From Anaerolineales bacterium UBA5195 (lineage in GTDB: Bacteria > Chloroflexota > Anaerolineae > Anaerolineales > Villigracilaceae): 64,000 nt of DNA. The stretch is from positions 1-64,000 of the forward strand of contig DHVZ01000041.1 of NCBI GenBank assembly GCA_002412925.1. Reading direction: 5' to 3'. A program made the position numbers and the translations under genes. Positions within the stretch are counted from its first letter, which is position 1, and each line of letters opens with the position of its first letter. The notes under the pieces are model-generated. The model had not been told where the DNA came from, did not search any database, and saw only the letters and a list, made by a program, of their open reading frames with translations. Positions 8,863-18,194 of the stretch are shown in pieces.

Positions 8863-9861
8863 ATGGCTTTATTTGAAGGCTACGAGAGAAGAATCAATCA
8901 GATTACACCTTTTCTTGCTCAATACGGAATACCCTCTTTAGACGAAGCAGAGAAGGTCTGCACTGGAAAAGGTGTAGATGTCAAAAAAATCGTTAAAAGC
9001 ATTCAGCCCATTGCGTTTGAAAATGCAGGCTGGGCCTACCTGGTCGGCGCAGCTGCTGCCATAAAAAAAGGTCAAAAGAATGCTGCAGAGATTGCAGAAA
9101 CTTTGGGAGAAGGCCTTCAGGCCTTTTGTATTCCAGGCTCAGTCGCCGATGATCGCCAGGTTGGAATCGGACATGGCAACCTGGCTGCCATGCTTCTGCG
9201 TGAAGAGACTTCCTGCTTTGCATTTTGTGCGGGTCACGAATCATTTGCGGCTGCAGAAGGCGCAATTGGACTTGCCCGCTCCGCCAACAAAGCTCGCAAA
9301 AACCCCCTCCGCGTCATTCTCAACGGGCTCGGAAAAGATGCGGCGCAAATTATCGCCCGGGTCAACGGGTTTACGCATGTCGAAACCATGTTTAACTATG
9401 CTACTGGACAATTATCCGTGGTCAAGGAAAAAGCCTATTCAGCGGGCGAGCGCTCTGCTGTTAGATGTTATGGCGCCGATGATGTTAGAGAAGGCGTTGC
9501 CATCATGCACTTGGAAAAAGTTGATGTTGCCATCACCGGCAACTCCACCAATCCGACACGCTTTCAGCATCCAGTCATGGGCATCTACAAGAAAGAATGC
9601 CTGCTTGAAGGAAAAAAGTTTTTCTCGGTTGCGTCAGGCGGAGGTACCGGCAGGACACTCCACCCAGACAACATGGCGGCCGGGCCTGCGTCTTACGGCA
9701 TGACTGATACAATGGGAAGGATGCATTCTGATGCGCAGTTTGCTGGTTCATCCTCGGTTCCGGCCCATGTCGAAATGATGGGTCTCATCGGAATGGGAAA
9801 CAACCCAATGGTTGGCGCCTCGGTTGCAGTTGCGGTTGCGGTTGAACAGGCAATGAAGTAA
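8863..9861 (+). CDS. GGGtGRT family protein
   Basis: A 332-residue protein carrying the signature GGGTGRT near residue 262 that names this family (PF14057, function unknown). A glycine/alanine-rich C-terminus (MIGMGNNPMVGASVAVAVAV) follows. Conserved-looking stretches include GIGHGNLAAML and FCAGHESFAAAEGAIG, which could bind a cofactor or nucleotide, but this is a guess. AAGGAG precedes the ATG. It shares a transcript with the NifU-like gene upstream and is followed by a clear terminator. No signal peptide or membrane span is present. Confidence 0.85.
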   Translation: MALFEGYERRINQITPFLAQYGIPSLDEAEKVCTGKGVDVKKIVKSIQPIAFENAGWAYLVGAAAAIKKGQKNAAEIAETLGEGLQAFCIPGSVADDRQVGIGHGNLAAMLLREETSCFAFCAGHESFAAAEGAIGLARSANKARKNPLRVILNGLGKDAAQIIARVNGFTHVETMFNYATGQLSVVKEKAYSAGERSAVRCYGADDVREGVAIMHLEKVDVAITGNSTNPTRFQHPVMGIYKKECLLEGKKFFSVASGGGTGRTLHPDNMAAGPASYGMTDTMGRMHSDAQFAGSSSVPAHVEMMGLIGMGNNPMVGASVAVAVAVEQAMK

Positions 9862-9956
9862 CGATACTTGAACTTGGCGCTCATCCGGAAGGATGCATAA
9901 TCGTCCTCAAGCGATGAAGCTTGCTCATCGATAGACGAACCACCATAAACGGTTGG

Positions 9957-10000
9957 TAGCTACTGCCAGGAGTATTTTCAGGCAGTAGCTATTTTCTTTA
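9957..10000 (+). terminator. Rho-independent terminator after the GGGtGRT gene
   Basis: TAGCTACTGCC at 9957-9967 pairs with GGCAGTAGCTA at 9981-9991, followed by TTTTCTTT. It lies about 95 bases after the stop of the GGGtGRT gene. Confidence 0.85.
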
Positions 10001-10070
10001 TCAAATGAGATGAGCAATTACCTCAACTATTTGTAAAACCTTGCTTTCCAGAAACCGGTCTTCGGCTCAT

Positions 10071-11555
10071 TCAGAATATCTTTTCAAATAAATCTTTGCC
10101 AAAGCTGGTTTGCAGGGGTTCGCCCTTACGCAACCTGAACGTCCGTCCGCCATCCGATTGTCTTTCGGCGCGCAGGAACAGGACATTACCCGGTTTTTTA
10201 TGATAACCATGCGCAAGTTCATATTGATGCGTTACAAAGAAAACCTTGATCTGCTTTTCCAGTAAAGCATTCACGATCTGCCGGGCTATCTCCGAGCCTT
10301 CCCGTTCGTTTGTCGCCGCAAATGACTCGTTGAACAGCACCAGGGAGTTGGGGCTGACCTGGTCGATGATGACACTCATCCGGCCGAGTTCTTCATCAAA
10401 TTTACCGCTTTTCATGCTGGTATCTTCTTCCCGTTTGTAGTGCGTGAATAGCCCGCTGCAAACATTCGCAGAAAACGATTTCGCCGGGACGAACAAACCT
10501 GATTGCATCATCAACTGCGCCTGACCGATACTGCGTAAGAACGTGGATTTACCTCCCTGGTTCGCGCCAGTTATCATGACCAGGTTTTTGCCGTCAGCTT
10601 GGACATCGTTCCCCACCACACCTTTTTTGATCGTCATCGCCAGGCAGATATCGTACAAACCGGTGAAGGTATGCTGCCGCGCATGAACAGGCGCAAGTTC
10701 AGGGAAAGCAATCGGCTCACCCAGCACGGAAAGCTGCTCAGATAAATTCAAACCCCCAATGTAAAACGCCAGCTCCAGCCGAAGCATATTGAGAAAACCA
10801 TCGATGTGGTCGGCAGATTGAGCCACCGCGTTGGCGACCAGGTTGATGCCCTTGTCCCTCAGTTCCCCCAAAGCCCGAGCGCCATGGTCATCGCGGGATG
10901 GAATGGTGTAAGAGTAAACCGGTGACTTCCTGGAAAAAACTCGCCTGGACCAATGGTCATTATTTCGGTTTGGTTTGCGCAAAACATAATTCGCGCCTTC
11001 GTTGCCCGGCCCTAATTCAGCGCCGACCAGAACTCCGTCGCGAAATTTCAGTTCCCTGAGATGCTCCTCAACAGCTGCAAAGTATTCATCGTCTAATTCC
11101 TGTTGAACCATCGCAAAGAAACGCTGAAAACCCTCTGACTTAAATTCCCCAGCCGATTGATCAGCAATCTGTTTCAAACCTTTGAGTAGGCCGACAAACA
11201 TCCCCAGCATTTCCACTGCGCCGCTCAAAATTCCGCCTGGGTACTGGCTGAAAACGCCCATCCAGTGCTTTTGCTTGTTTTGAATGGATTGGAGCGGGAT
11301 CTGGTAAATTTGCCGGACAACGGCAGCGTTTTTCAGGCAGTCTTTGAGAATTTCCTGGCGATAAAGAATGGCGCCTGGGTCATCCAGGCTGGATAAAACT
11401 GCTTGTTTCGCCACAGCAAGGATAAATTTGTCTCCCCGGGCCATCGCTTCGAACAAAATCTTCAACTCCAAATCCTTAACCAGCTCCGCCTCGTTTGGAG
11501 GAAGTTTCAGCTTCGGATCGAAATCCCGTTCGCGATGCATTAAAAAGACTTTCAT
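10071..11555 (-). CDS. MutS-like ATPase, downstream member of a coupled pair
   Basis: A 494-residue protein with a MutS-type ATPase in its C-terminal third: Walker A TGANQGGKSTF near residue 326 and the MutS signature region NEREGSEIARQIV. The Walker B acid pair reads FNES, with Asn where mismatch-repair MutS has Asp. The N-terminal half is helical and resembles the MutS lever/clamp region. The mismatch-recognition domain is missing, so this is not the repair MutS. Its start overlaps the stop of the upstream paralogue by four bases, implying translational coupling and perhaps a heterodimer. Role unknown. Confidence 0.8.
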   Translation of the reverse strand: MKVFLMHRERDFDPKLKLPPNEAELVKDLELKILFEAMARGDKFILAVAKQAVLSSLDDPGAILYRQEILKDCLKNAAVVRQIYQIPLQSIQNKQKHWMGVFSQYPGGILSGAVEMLGMFVGLLKGLKQIADQSAGEFKSEGFQRFFAMVQQELDDEYFAAVEEHLRELKFRDGVLVGAELGPGNEGANYVLRKPNRNNDHWSRRVFSRKSPVYSYTIPSRDDHGARALGELRDKGINLVANAVAQSADHIDGFLNMLRLELAFYIGGLNLSEQLSVLGEPIAFPELAPVHARQHTFTGLYDICLAMTIKKGVVGNDVQADGKNLVMITGANQGGKSTFLRSIGQAQLMMQSGLFVPAKSFSANVCSGLFTHYKREEDTSMKSGKFDEELGRMSVIIDQVSPNSLVLFNESFAATNEREGSEIARQIVNALLEKQIKVFFVTHQYELAHGYHKKPGNVLFLRAERQSDGGRTFRLRKGEPLQTSFGKDLFEKIF

Positions 11556-13084
11556 GGCTGGATGCGCTCCTTGATCTGTGCCTGTGTCAAGCGATGTTTC
11601 TCGGCAAGTGAGAGCGCATACGCCAGCCCATCAGCTGGTTTGCGGACGATTTTGAAGGTCCGTTCTGCAGGGTTTTCAGGGACAACCGTGCTAACCAGGC
11701 TAACTGTTTTCTCGCTAAAGGAAGCCAGCTCATCTATAAACGTTACCCAAACGCTCAAAGCATCCAATTCCATCACTCGCGTTAGAATTTCCTTGCTCAA
11801 GAAAACAGCGTCTTTCAGGGTCGTGGATGAGAAAATCTCATTCATGATGAGAATGCTATTAGGTGTGGCGCGGGTAAGAATCTCGCGAATCCGCTTCAGG
11901 TCATCCTGCAATTTGCCGCTCAGATTTCGGATATCTTCCTCACGCTCAAAGTGCGTGAAAATCTGATCGAAGAGAAAGAGGCGTGCCTGCCTGCCCGGCA
12001 CAAGGCAGCCGAGGCAGGCCAGGTAATGCAGCTGACCAAAGGTGCGGGCAAAGGTAGTTTTCCCGCCCTGGTTGGGGCCGGTGACAACCATGATGCGCTC
12101 CGGGTTATGCAGGGCAAAATCATTACAAATCACCGGGGTTTGGCTGAAAAGCAAACTGCTCGCCAGCGCGAGATCAAACCCATCCGCAACAAAGACTTCG
12201 CGGCTTTCGCTTACTTCGGGGTAGCAAAATGCCAGTCCTTTGTATCTAAGGTCGGCAATATATTCCAGATAGGCAACGTAAAATTGAACCTCGCGATCAA
12301 AAATACGCAGAGTCTCATCCACAAATGAATTCTGCCGCTCACAAAAACGATCGAGCGCGGAAAACGGTTCGGGAAACAGCCGGACAACGAACTCAAGAAT
12401 CTTTGCCTCGATATGGTTCATACCCGAACCTTCATACAGCGCCACGCGATAATCTTTCACCGCCCCCTGTTTGAATTTCTCGAAGGTTTTTTCCACTTCC
12501 GCGCTGTAATCCGTCTCGCCTTCAGCTTTTCGAACGCTGAGCCTGCCGGCATGGAGAACCACGCTGTATTTCACTCCGGCCAGCCCAGCTCTGACCTTGT
12601 GCGCCTCTGCCGCGAGCGTCTTAAAACTGTGCGAGTGCGCGTAACGCGCAACATATTCGCGCAATTCTAAAAAACCACGCGCCTTCACTTGCGCTGTATT
12701 GATAGCGGCTGCCAACCCGCTGACTGCTTCACAATATACGAGCGCCGCCTCCAAAAACCAGCCTTTTTTATGGGTATCAAAATCGAGTTTTTCCACTAAC
12801 CCCAAATAGCGCCGCATCAGGACCATCTTTTCGGCAAAAGCCTTGATATGCATCATCCACGCCTCATCCTGCAAATCGCGCATCACTTCCTGGCGGTAGC
12901 GGATGGTCCTGGCCTCGCCCAAGGGCGCATAAAAGAACGGCATCAGGTTATATTCCTGCTTGCGCTTGGTAATAGCGTCGACCACCTGGTCGAGATTCAG
13001 GTCGGAGAAAATGGCAGGCTGTTCTAATATTTCTTTTGGGAGAGCGTCTTGATTGAAAAGGATACTGTGAAATGTCATCGACAA
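11552..13084 (-). CDS. MutS-like ATPase, upstream member of a coupled pair
   Basis: A 510-residue paralogue of the following gene. The C-terminal MutS-type ATPase has Walker A GPNQGGKTTF near residue 342 and a Walker B region reading IMNEIFSSTT, again with Asn in the place of the usual Asp. The N-terminal ~300 residues are predicted helical, as in the MutS core, and there is no mismatch-binding domain and no Smr nuclease domain, which separates it from MutS1 and MutS2. The pair is probably one operon, isolated from the upstream regulator gene by a terminator at 13113-13146. Biological role unknown. Confidence 0.8.
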   Translation of the reverse strand: MSMTFHSILFNQDALPKEILEQPAIFSDLNLDQVVDAITKRKQEYNLMPFFYAPLGEARTIRYRQEVMRDLQDEAWMMHIKAFAEKMVLMRRYLGLVEKLDFDTHKKGWFLEAALVYCEAVSGLAAAINTAQVKARGFLELREYVARYAHSHSFKTLAAEAHKVRAGLAGVKYSVVLHAGRLSVRKAEGETDYSAEVEKTFEKFKQGAVKDYRVALYEGSGMNHIEAKILEFVVRLFPEPFSALDRFCERQNSFVDETLRIFDREVQFYVAYLEYIADLRYKGLAFCYPEVSESREVFVADGFDLALASSLLFSQTPVICNDFALHNPERIMVVTGPNQGGKTTFARTFGQLHYLACLGCLVPGRQARLFLFDQIFTHFEREEDIRNLSGKLQDDLKRIREILTRATPNSILIMNEIFSSTTLKDAVFLSKEILTRVMELDALSVWVTFIDELASFSEKTVSLVSTVVPENPAERTFKIVRKPADGLAYALSLAEKHRLTQAQIKERIQP

Positions 13085-13112
13085 AATACCTAATCTGCAT
13101 GAAAAACAAAAA

Positions 13113-13146
13113 AGCCTCTACCGAAGATCTCGCTTCAGTAGAGGCT
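13113..13146 (-). terminator. Rho-independent terminator of the response-regulator gene
   Basis: AGCCTCTAC at 13113-13121 pairs with GTAGAGGCT at 13138-13146, with a smaller GAAG/CTTC pairing inside the loop. Read on the minus strand the stem is followed by TTTTTTGTTTTT. It lies between the response-regulator stop and the MutS-like start. Confidence 0.88.
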
Positions 13147-13249
13147 ATCAGTCCTGGGGACGGTTGCGGCGAGCCTCATCGCCTGGTTGACTTCTGGCTC
13201 AATTTTATCACAGACCAAATAGCACAGGCGGCGAAGCCTATCACTCTAT

Positions 13250-14359
13250 TCAGGGCATGGTCGCAGGACGTTCAATCACAACCCCCGCGTTGATGGCCTT
13301 GCCCGCCGCGGCAGACCGGGTATGGACGCCCAGTTTCTCGAAAATAGCCTTCAGGTGGCGTTTGATCGTGTTCGTGGTTACGACCAGGCGCTCAGCAATT
13401 TCCTTGTTGGTCATGCCACCTGCCAGCAGGGCCAGCACTTCGCGCTCGCGCTCGGTCAAACTGCCAAGCTCACTCATGGCCGGGGAAACCACGCGCGACT
13501 CATCGACAGCCCGCCGGAAAGCGGCCCGGTCGAAAGTTTGTTTTTCGAGATAGGCAAAAATGGACTGTTCGGTGTAGGCGCGCTGGATCTCATCCACCGA
13601 GGCCACGCCGCTGACCACAATCGTCGGAATTCCGTTGGCTTTCGTGGCAGCCAACAACTGGTAGCCTTCCAAAGGGTCGTCCGTGGCAGGAGTTGTCCAT
13701 TCGCCCGTTCCGGCCAGGGATAAATCGACAACGGCCAGGGCATATTTTTCACGCCGCAAGCAGCCCAGCGCCTCGCCGTAACTATTACACAGGCGGACTT
13801 CGAAGCCGGAATCGGTCAGTAGTTCAGCCAGGATGCTGCGCCAGCCAGCATCATCATCGACGACGAGCGCCATGGCTGAGCGGGAGAGAGTCAGCGTTGA
13901 AACGGGTTCCTGCCCGGCGACGGAATTTGAATCGGCCAAGGCCGGATCGGGTTCAATGTACGGGGCGCTGGTCAAAATCCGGTTGATCAAATCCCGGAAC
14001 TGGGCCCGCTGGAAATTCTCTTTGCGTAAAAAATTGAACGCCCCATATTCGGTCAGGGCGCTAACCGCCAGTTCGACTGTGGCGAAACCAGTCAATAAGA
14101 CGGCCCGGCAGGCCGGGTCATGACGGCGCAGGGCGGTCAGCACGCGCAGACCATCGTCGTTACGATGGTCAAGACCGGCCAGCGAGAGATCAACCATCGC
14201 CATGCGGTGCGGGTTCTCCATAATCAGCGGCAGGGCTTCGGCCAGGCTGCCAGCCAGGTCAACGCTGAAACCGGAATCGGCCAGGATTTCGGACAAGATT
14301 TGCTGCCAGGATGGATCGTCCTCGACAACCAGGGCGCGGGGCAAAGCGGAACTATTCAT
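13250..14359 (-). CDS. Response regulator with two receiver domains and LuxR HTH
   Basis: A 369-residue regulator. Receiver domain 1 (about residues 8-125) has the acidic pair VVEDDPSW and phosphoacceptor Asp in MVDLSLAG. Receiver domain 2 (about 168-290) has VVDDDAGW and VVDLSLAG. A GerE/LuxR helix-turn-helix (LTEREREVLALLAGGMTNKEIAERLV) occupies the C-terminus. The ATG at 14359 follows GGAGAAAGGGGAG and overlaps the end of the histidine-kinase gene by eight bases, so the two are coupled partners. Duplicated receivers are unusual and could be phosphorylated by different kinases. It resembles NarL-type regulators only in its output domain. Confidence 0.88.
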   Translation of the reverse strand: MNSSALPRALVVEDDPSWQQILSEILADSGFSVDLAGSLAEALPLIMENPHRMAMVDLSLAGLDHRNDDGLRVLTALRRHDPACRAVLLTGFATVELAVSALTEYGAFNFLRKENFQRAQFRDLINRILTSAPYIEPDPALADSNSVAGQEPVSTLTLSRSAMALVVDDDAGWRSILAELLTDSGFEVRLCNSYGEALGCLRREKYALAVVDLSLAGTGEWTTPATDDPLEGYQLLAATKANGIPTIVVSGVASVDEIQRAYTEQSIFAYLEKQTFDRAAFRRAVDESRVVSPAMSELGSLTEREREVLALLAGGMTNKEIAERLVVTTNTIKRHLKAIFEKLGVHTRSAAAGKAINAGVVIERPATMP

Positions 14360-16604
14360 CGTCTGGCTCCCCTTTCTCCACAGCCTGGGGCAAACGCAGG
14401 CGGAAGGTGGCGCCGCTGCGCCCATCGCTTTCGATACTGACAGAGCCGCCCAGGCGCGTCATCAGCGTTTTGACCCACCACAAGCCGAAGCCAAGCTTCC
14501 CGGGTTTCGATGCACCCCGCCCGGAGAAATTCAATTCGAAGATATGGTCATGCAGCCTGGGCGGGATACCGGGGCCATTGTCACTGACGGTCACCTCCAC
14601 CCAGCCCGGCGTCGCCGCGCCGCGAATGGAAATCTCGCCCGCACCCCCCAAGGCATCGACCGCATTTTCCAGCAAGTTGGTAAAAACCCAGGCCAGTGTG
14701 CTGCCACCCGCCATGACCAGCGGCAACTCGTCCAGCGCTTCAGTCTTGACGCTGATCCCTGCTGGAAGTTTGGTCACATCGATGGCATCCAGCACGTGCG
14801 GGGCGATGCAAACCGGCTCCAAGCGAATGGGCCGCAGGTGTGAAAGGCTGTCGCGAACACTTTCCATCGCGTCGGTGGCGCAGCGCTCGATCTCGGCCAG
14901 GTTGTGAGCCAGATATGGACTACCAGCCAGAGCCTCCTGGCATTTGTCTTCGACACCCTGGATGCGGACCGGGATGGTGCCAACCTTGTTATTTAACTGG
15001 TGGAGCAGGTTCGAGGCGATATCACCCACGGCTGCAAAGGTTTCGGCCACAGCGCGCTGCTCCTGCGCGGCAAGCAGAGCCTCCTGGCGGGCCGCGTTCT
15101 GGAAGGCCAGCACGGCATAATCAGCCAGGATGACCAGCACTTTTTTATCCCACTCAGATTCGGCGAAGTGCCCGGTAGTGGGGCTGACGCTATAGACGCT
15201 AAACGCGCCCAGCGGTTGCTGCGCGTCGCCAGAAAGCAATGGAACGACCAGGGCGCGCGCCCAATCCTGGGATTGAGCCAGGTCCACACGATGGAAACGC
15301 GGGTCGGAGCGGACATCTCCCGCTGTCACCGCAGAACAGGTCAAGACAGCCTGACCCGCCAGGCTGGTTTCAAGCGGAATGCGCTCACTATGCTGGTATC
15401 CGCCGCTGGAACTTTCCTGAACCAGGCTTCCGTCGTCAAGCCGCCAGATGACACTGGCCGAAGCGCCCAATAGGTCGCAAGCCAGTTCGACCAGACGGTT
15501 AAGTACACTTTCGTGGGGCTGGGTCAGCAATAACCGGGCCACTTCCTGCAAGGCGTCCAACAGGCGGACCTCCTGGATGGCGATGACCGCCTGTGTGGCA
15601 AAAGCCTGCAAAAGATGGCTATCATCCTCGCTGAAGGCGTTTACCACCGGCGATTCGAGGTTCAAGACCCCTTCAAGCCGCCCGGTTGCGCCAATCAGCG
15701 GCACAGCCAGTTCTGAACGCATCCGCAGGGCAGCATCCAGCGGATAGTAAATCTGCGACCAGGGTTCGGCGTTCAAATCTGCAATGCGTATCGGCTGGCG
15801 GGAACGCGCGACCAGGGACATGATGCTATTGGCGGCAACCGGGAGGGCCTCCACCTGTGGATGGGCCAGATGCTCCCCGGCCAGGGCGCTGGTGTTGAGG
15901 AATTGGCCGGAACGGTCGAGCAGGCGGAAAATGCCATATTGCGCGCCGGTCACTTCGAGCGCCATCTGTAAAATCGACTTCAAGGTATCTTCGAGACGTG
16001 AACGAGACGAAATCAGCAAACCGGCCCGGCGTAGGCGGACGAGTTCATCCTCCTTGCGGGCCAGGTCACGCTGCATTTTCTCCAGGTTGCGGGCATGGTA
16101 AATCGCCATCGCTGCCAGGTTGACGAAGTTATCGAGCATGAGCAGTTCCAACTGGCTAAAAGGACGCTCATCGGGCAGGTAGACATACAACGCGCCAACA
16201 GGTTCATCGGCCACAAACAGCGGAAAAGAGCACATCGCGCGCGCGCCCGCCTGGGCACGGACAGGATGAATCTCGATACTCTTTTCCTCGTCAGAGAGTA
16301 CGCGGCGACGCTGACGAATGGCGCGCATCCCCAATCCGTTCGGGCGCGGTTCGTCCCCGGCAGCCTGGTCACCCGCGGCAGAAGAAACCCGAGAAGCATG
16401 GTCAAAATCACCGCGGGCCTGGTCGTAGGTATAAATCACTGCCGAAGCCCCTGGCACCACCCGGGTCGCACCCTCGACGATCAGGTTCAGGGTGGTGGCA
16501 ACACTGAGCGCATCGCCGGGGGCGATCTGGTTCATCGCCGCGCCGATTTTGTTCAGGCTGGCGAGGGTGTCAAATAAACGGGAGTCAGAGAGAGGGTCAG
16601 TCAT
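14352..16604 (-). CDS. Multi-GAF sensor histidine kinase
   Basis: A 750-residue soluble kinase with three consecutive GAF-like domains (about residues 20-165, 190-340 and 355-510), then a dimerisation/phosphoacceptor helix with the candidate histidine in LLHQLNNKVGTI near 540. The ATPase domain has the N-box LLENAVDALGG, the G1 box SDNGPGIPP and the G2 region LGFGLWWVKTL. No transmembrane segment is evident, so it senses an intracellular signal, perhaps a small molecule or redox state bound by a GAF domain. Its partner is the overlapping double-receiver LuxR regulator. The glnA terminator just upstream separates it from glnA. Confidence 0.88.
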   Translation of the reverse strand: MTDPLSDSRLFDTLASLNKIGAAMNQIAPGDALSVATTLNLIVEGATRVVPGASAVIYTYDQARGDFDHASRVSSAAGDQAAGDEPRPNGLGMRAIRQRRRVLSDEEKSIEIHPVRAQAGARAMCSFPLFVADEPVGALYVYLPDERPFSQLELLMLDNFVNLAAMAIYHARNLEKMQRDLARKEDELVRLRRAGLLISSRSRLEDTLKSILQMALEVTGAQYGIFRLLDRSGQFLNTSALAGEHLAHPQVEALPVAANSIMSLVARSRQPIRIADLNAEPWSQIYYPLDAALRMRSELAVPLIGATGRLEGVLNLESPVVNAFSEDDSHLLQAFATQAVIAIQEVRLLDALQEVARLLLTQPHESVLNRLVELACDLLGASASVIWRLDDGSLVQESSSGGYQHSERIPLETSLAGQAVLTCSAVTAGDVRSDPRFHRVDLAQSQDWARALVVPLLSGDAQQPLGAFSVYSVSPTTGHFAESEWDKKVLVILADYAVLAFQNAARQEALLAAQEQRAVAETFAAVGDIASNLLHQLNNKVGTIPVRIQGVEDKCQEALAGSPYLAHNLAEIERCATDAMESVRDSLSHLRPIRLEPVCIAPHVLDAIDVTKLPAGISVKTEALDELPLVMAGGSTLAWVFTNLLENAVDALGGAGEISIRGAATPGWVEVTVSDNGPGIPPRLHDHIFELNFSGRGASKPGKLGFGLWWVKTLMTRLGGSVSIESDGRSGATFRLRLPQAVEKGEPDDE

Positions 16605-16674
16605 GAGGAAACCTGCGCTGAGAATTGTATCATTTGGTTGGGCTTCATTTCAACCAGCCCTCACCAGAGTTATC

Positions 16675-16702
16675 AAAAAGGCCGAGGATCGCTCCCCGGC
16701 CT
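16675..16702 (-). terminator. Terminator downstream of glnA
   Basis: On the plus strand AGGCCGAGGA (16679-16688) is matched by TCCCCGGCCT (16693-16702), one mismatch in ten, with an A-tract at 16675-16679. Read on the minus strand this is a GC-rich stem followed by five T, 33 bases after the glnA stop. Confidence 0.75.
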
Positions 16703-16734
16703 CTCCCCTTCTCCTTCCGGAGAAAGATGCAAAT

Positions 16735-18147
16735 TTAGCAGTCAAAATAGAGCGTGAACTCGTACGGCGTCGGGCGGAGGCGCACCGGGTCAAGTTCAAC
16801 CTGCCGCTTGTAAGCAACATAGGCTTCGAGTAAATCACTGGTGAAGACATCGCCCTTGAGCAAGAATTCATGATCGGCTTCGAGCGCTTCAAGCACCGCG
16901 CCCAGCGTGCCCGGGACTTGTTTGATCAGGCGGGCTTCTTCGGCGGGCAGTTCGTACAAATCCTTGTCCTGCGGATCGCCGGGATCGATACGGTTCTGGA
17001 TACCATCGAGGCCAGCCATCAGGATGGCGGCAAAGCACAGGTATGGGTTGCTGGAGGCATCTGGGGCGCGGAATTCAACGCGCTTGGCTTTGGTGCTCTT
17101 CGTGACCGGGATGCGGCAGATGGCCGAGCGGTTGCGCTGGGAATAAGCCAGGTTGACGGGCGCTTCGTAGCCAGGAACCAGGCGGCGGAAGGAGTTGGTC
17201 GTCGGGGAAGTCAGGGCCAGGAGGGCCGGGGCATGTTTAAGCAGGCCGCCGATGTAATACTTGGCAGTATCCGAGAGTCCCGCATAGCCGCCCGCATCAT
17301 AAAACACATTTGTCTCGCCCTTCCAGAGGGACTGGTGAACGTGCATCCCGGAACCGTTATCGCCAAAGAGCGGCTTGGGCATAAAGGTGACAGTCTTCCC
17401 GTTCTTGCGGGCGACATTCTTGGCAATGTATTTGTAAAGCAACAAGTTGTCGGCCATCCGGGTCAGCGTGTCAAAACGCATACCCAGCTCGGTCTGACCA
17501 GCGGTGGCCACTTCGTGGTGATGGATTTCCATCGGCACACCTGCGCCTTCAAGCGTCAGCATAATCTGGCTGCGTACCACCTGAAGGGTATCTGTGGGAG
17601 GGACAGGAAAGTAGCCGCGCTTGGGTGAAATCTGCCCGCCAAAGTTCGGGCGGTCAGAGCGGCCGCTGTTCCACCAGCCTTCGTCGCTGTCAATATAATA
17701 AAAGGATTCGTTTGTGCCGCTGGAATAGCGAACGTTATCGAAAATAAAGAATTCGGCCTCGGGACCGACAAAAACCTTATCGGCGATGCCGGTCTGCTTG
17801 AGATAGGCTTCAGCCTTGCGCGCCACGTAGCGCGGGTCGCGGCTGTAGGGCTGGAGCGTGATCGGGTCGTGCACATCGCAGGTAATGACCAGGGTCGGGA
17901 TTTCAGCCACCGGGTCGATAAAGGCAGTTTCAGGATCAGGCATGAGCAGCATGTCTGATTCATGGATTTCCTGGAAGCCCCGGATGGATGAGCCATCGAA
18001 AGGAATGCCTTCGTTGAATAAATCTGCGTCCAGCCGCCGCACCGGAATGGTAAAGTGCTGCCAGGTGCCGGGCAGGTCGGTAAAACGGATGTCGACCATC
18101 TTGACATCCTTAGCCAGTTTCAAAACATCTTGGGCGGTTTTCGCCAT
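16735..18147 (-). CDS. glnA: Glutamine synthetase type I
   Basis: Type I glutamine synthetase, 470 residues, condensing glutamate and ammonia with ATP. The beta-grasp domain begins KMVDIRFTDLPGTWQHF. The catalytic domain contains the metal-binding and substrate motifs GSSIRGFQEIHESDMLL, EAEFFIFD and NGSGMHVHQSLW. The C-terminus contains KDLYELPAEE, equivalent to the region holding the adenylylatable Tyr397 of the E. coli enzyme. That marks it as the GSI-beta form, probably controlled by a GlnE-type adenylyltransferase not present in this window. AGGAGGA precedes the ATG at 18147. A promoter overlapping an inverted repeat lies at 18195-18228. Confidence 0.95.
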   Translation of the reverse strand: MAKTAQDVLKLAKDVKMVDIRFTDLPGTWQHFTIPVRRLDADLFNEGIPFDGSSIRGFQEIHESDMLLMPDPETAFIDPVAEIPTLVITCDVHDPITLQPYSRDPRYVARKAEAYLKQTGIADKVFVGPEAEFFIFDNVRYSSGTNESFYYIDSDEGWWNSGRSDRPNFGGQISPKRGYFPVPPTDTLQVVRSQIMLTLEGAGVPMEIHHHEVATAGQTELGMRFDTLTRMADNLLLYKYIAKNVARKNGKTVTFMPKPLFGDNGSGMHVHQSLWKGETNVFYDAGGYAGLSDTAKYYIGGLLKHAPALLALTSPTTNSFRRLVPGYEAPVNLAYSQRNRSAICRIPVTKSTKAKRVEFRAPDASSNPYLCFAAILMAGLDGIQNRIDPGDPQDKDLYELPAEEARLIKQVPGTLGAVLEALEADHEFLLKGDVFTSDLLEAYVAYKRQVELDPVRLRPTPYEFTLYFDC

Positions 18148-18194
18148 GAGAAAATCCTCCTTTTGGGAAATGAGCAATCAGTTCAACGTTCAAG

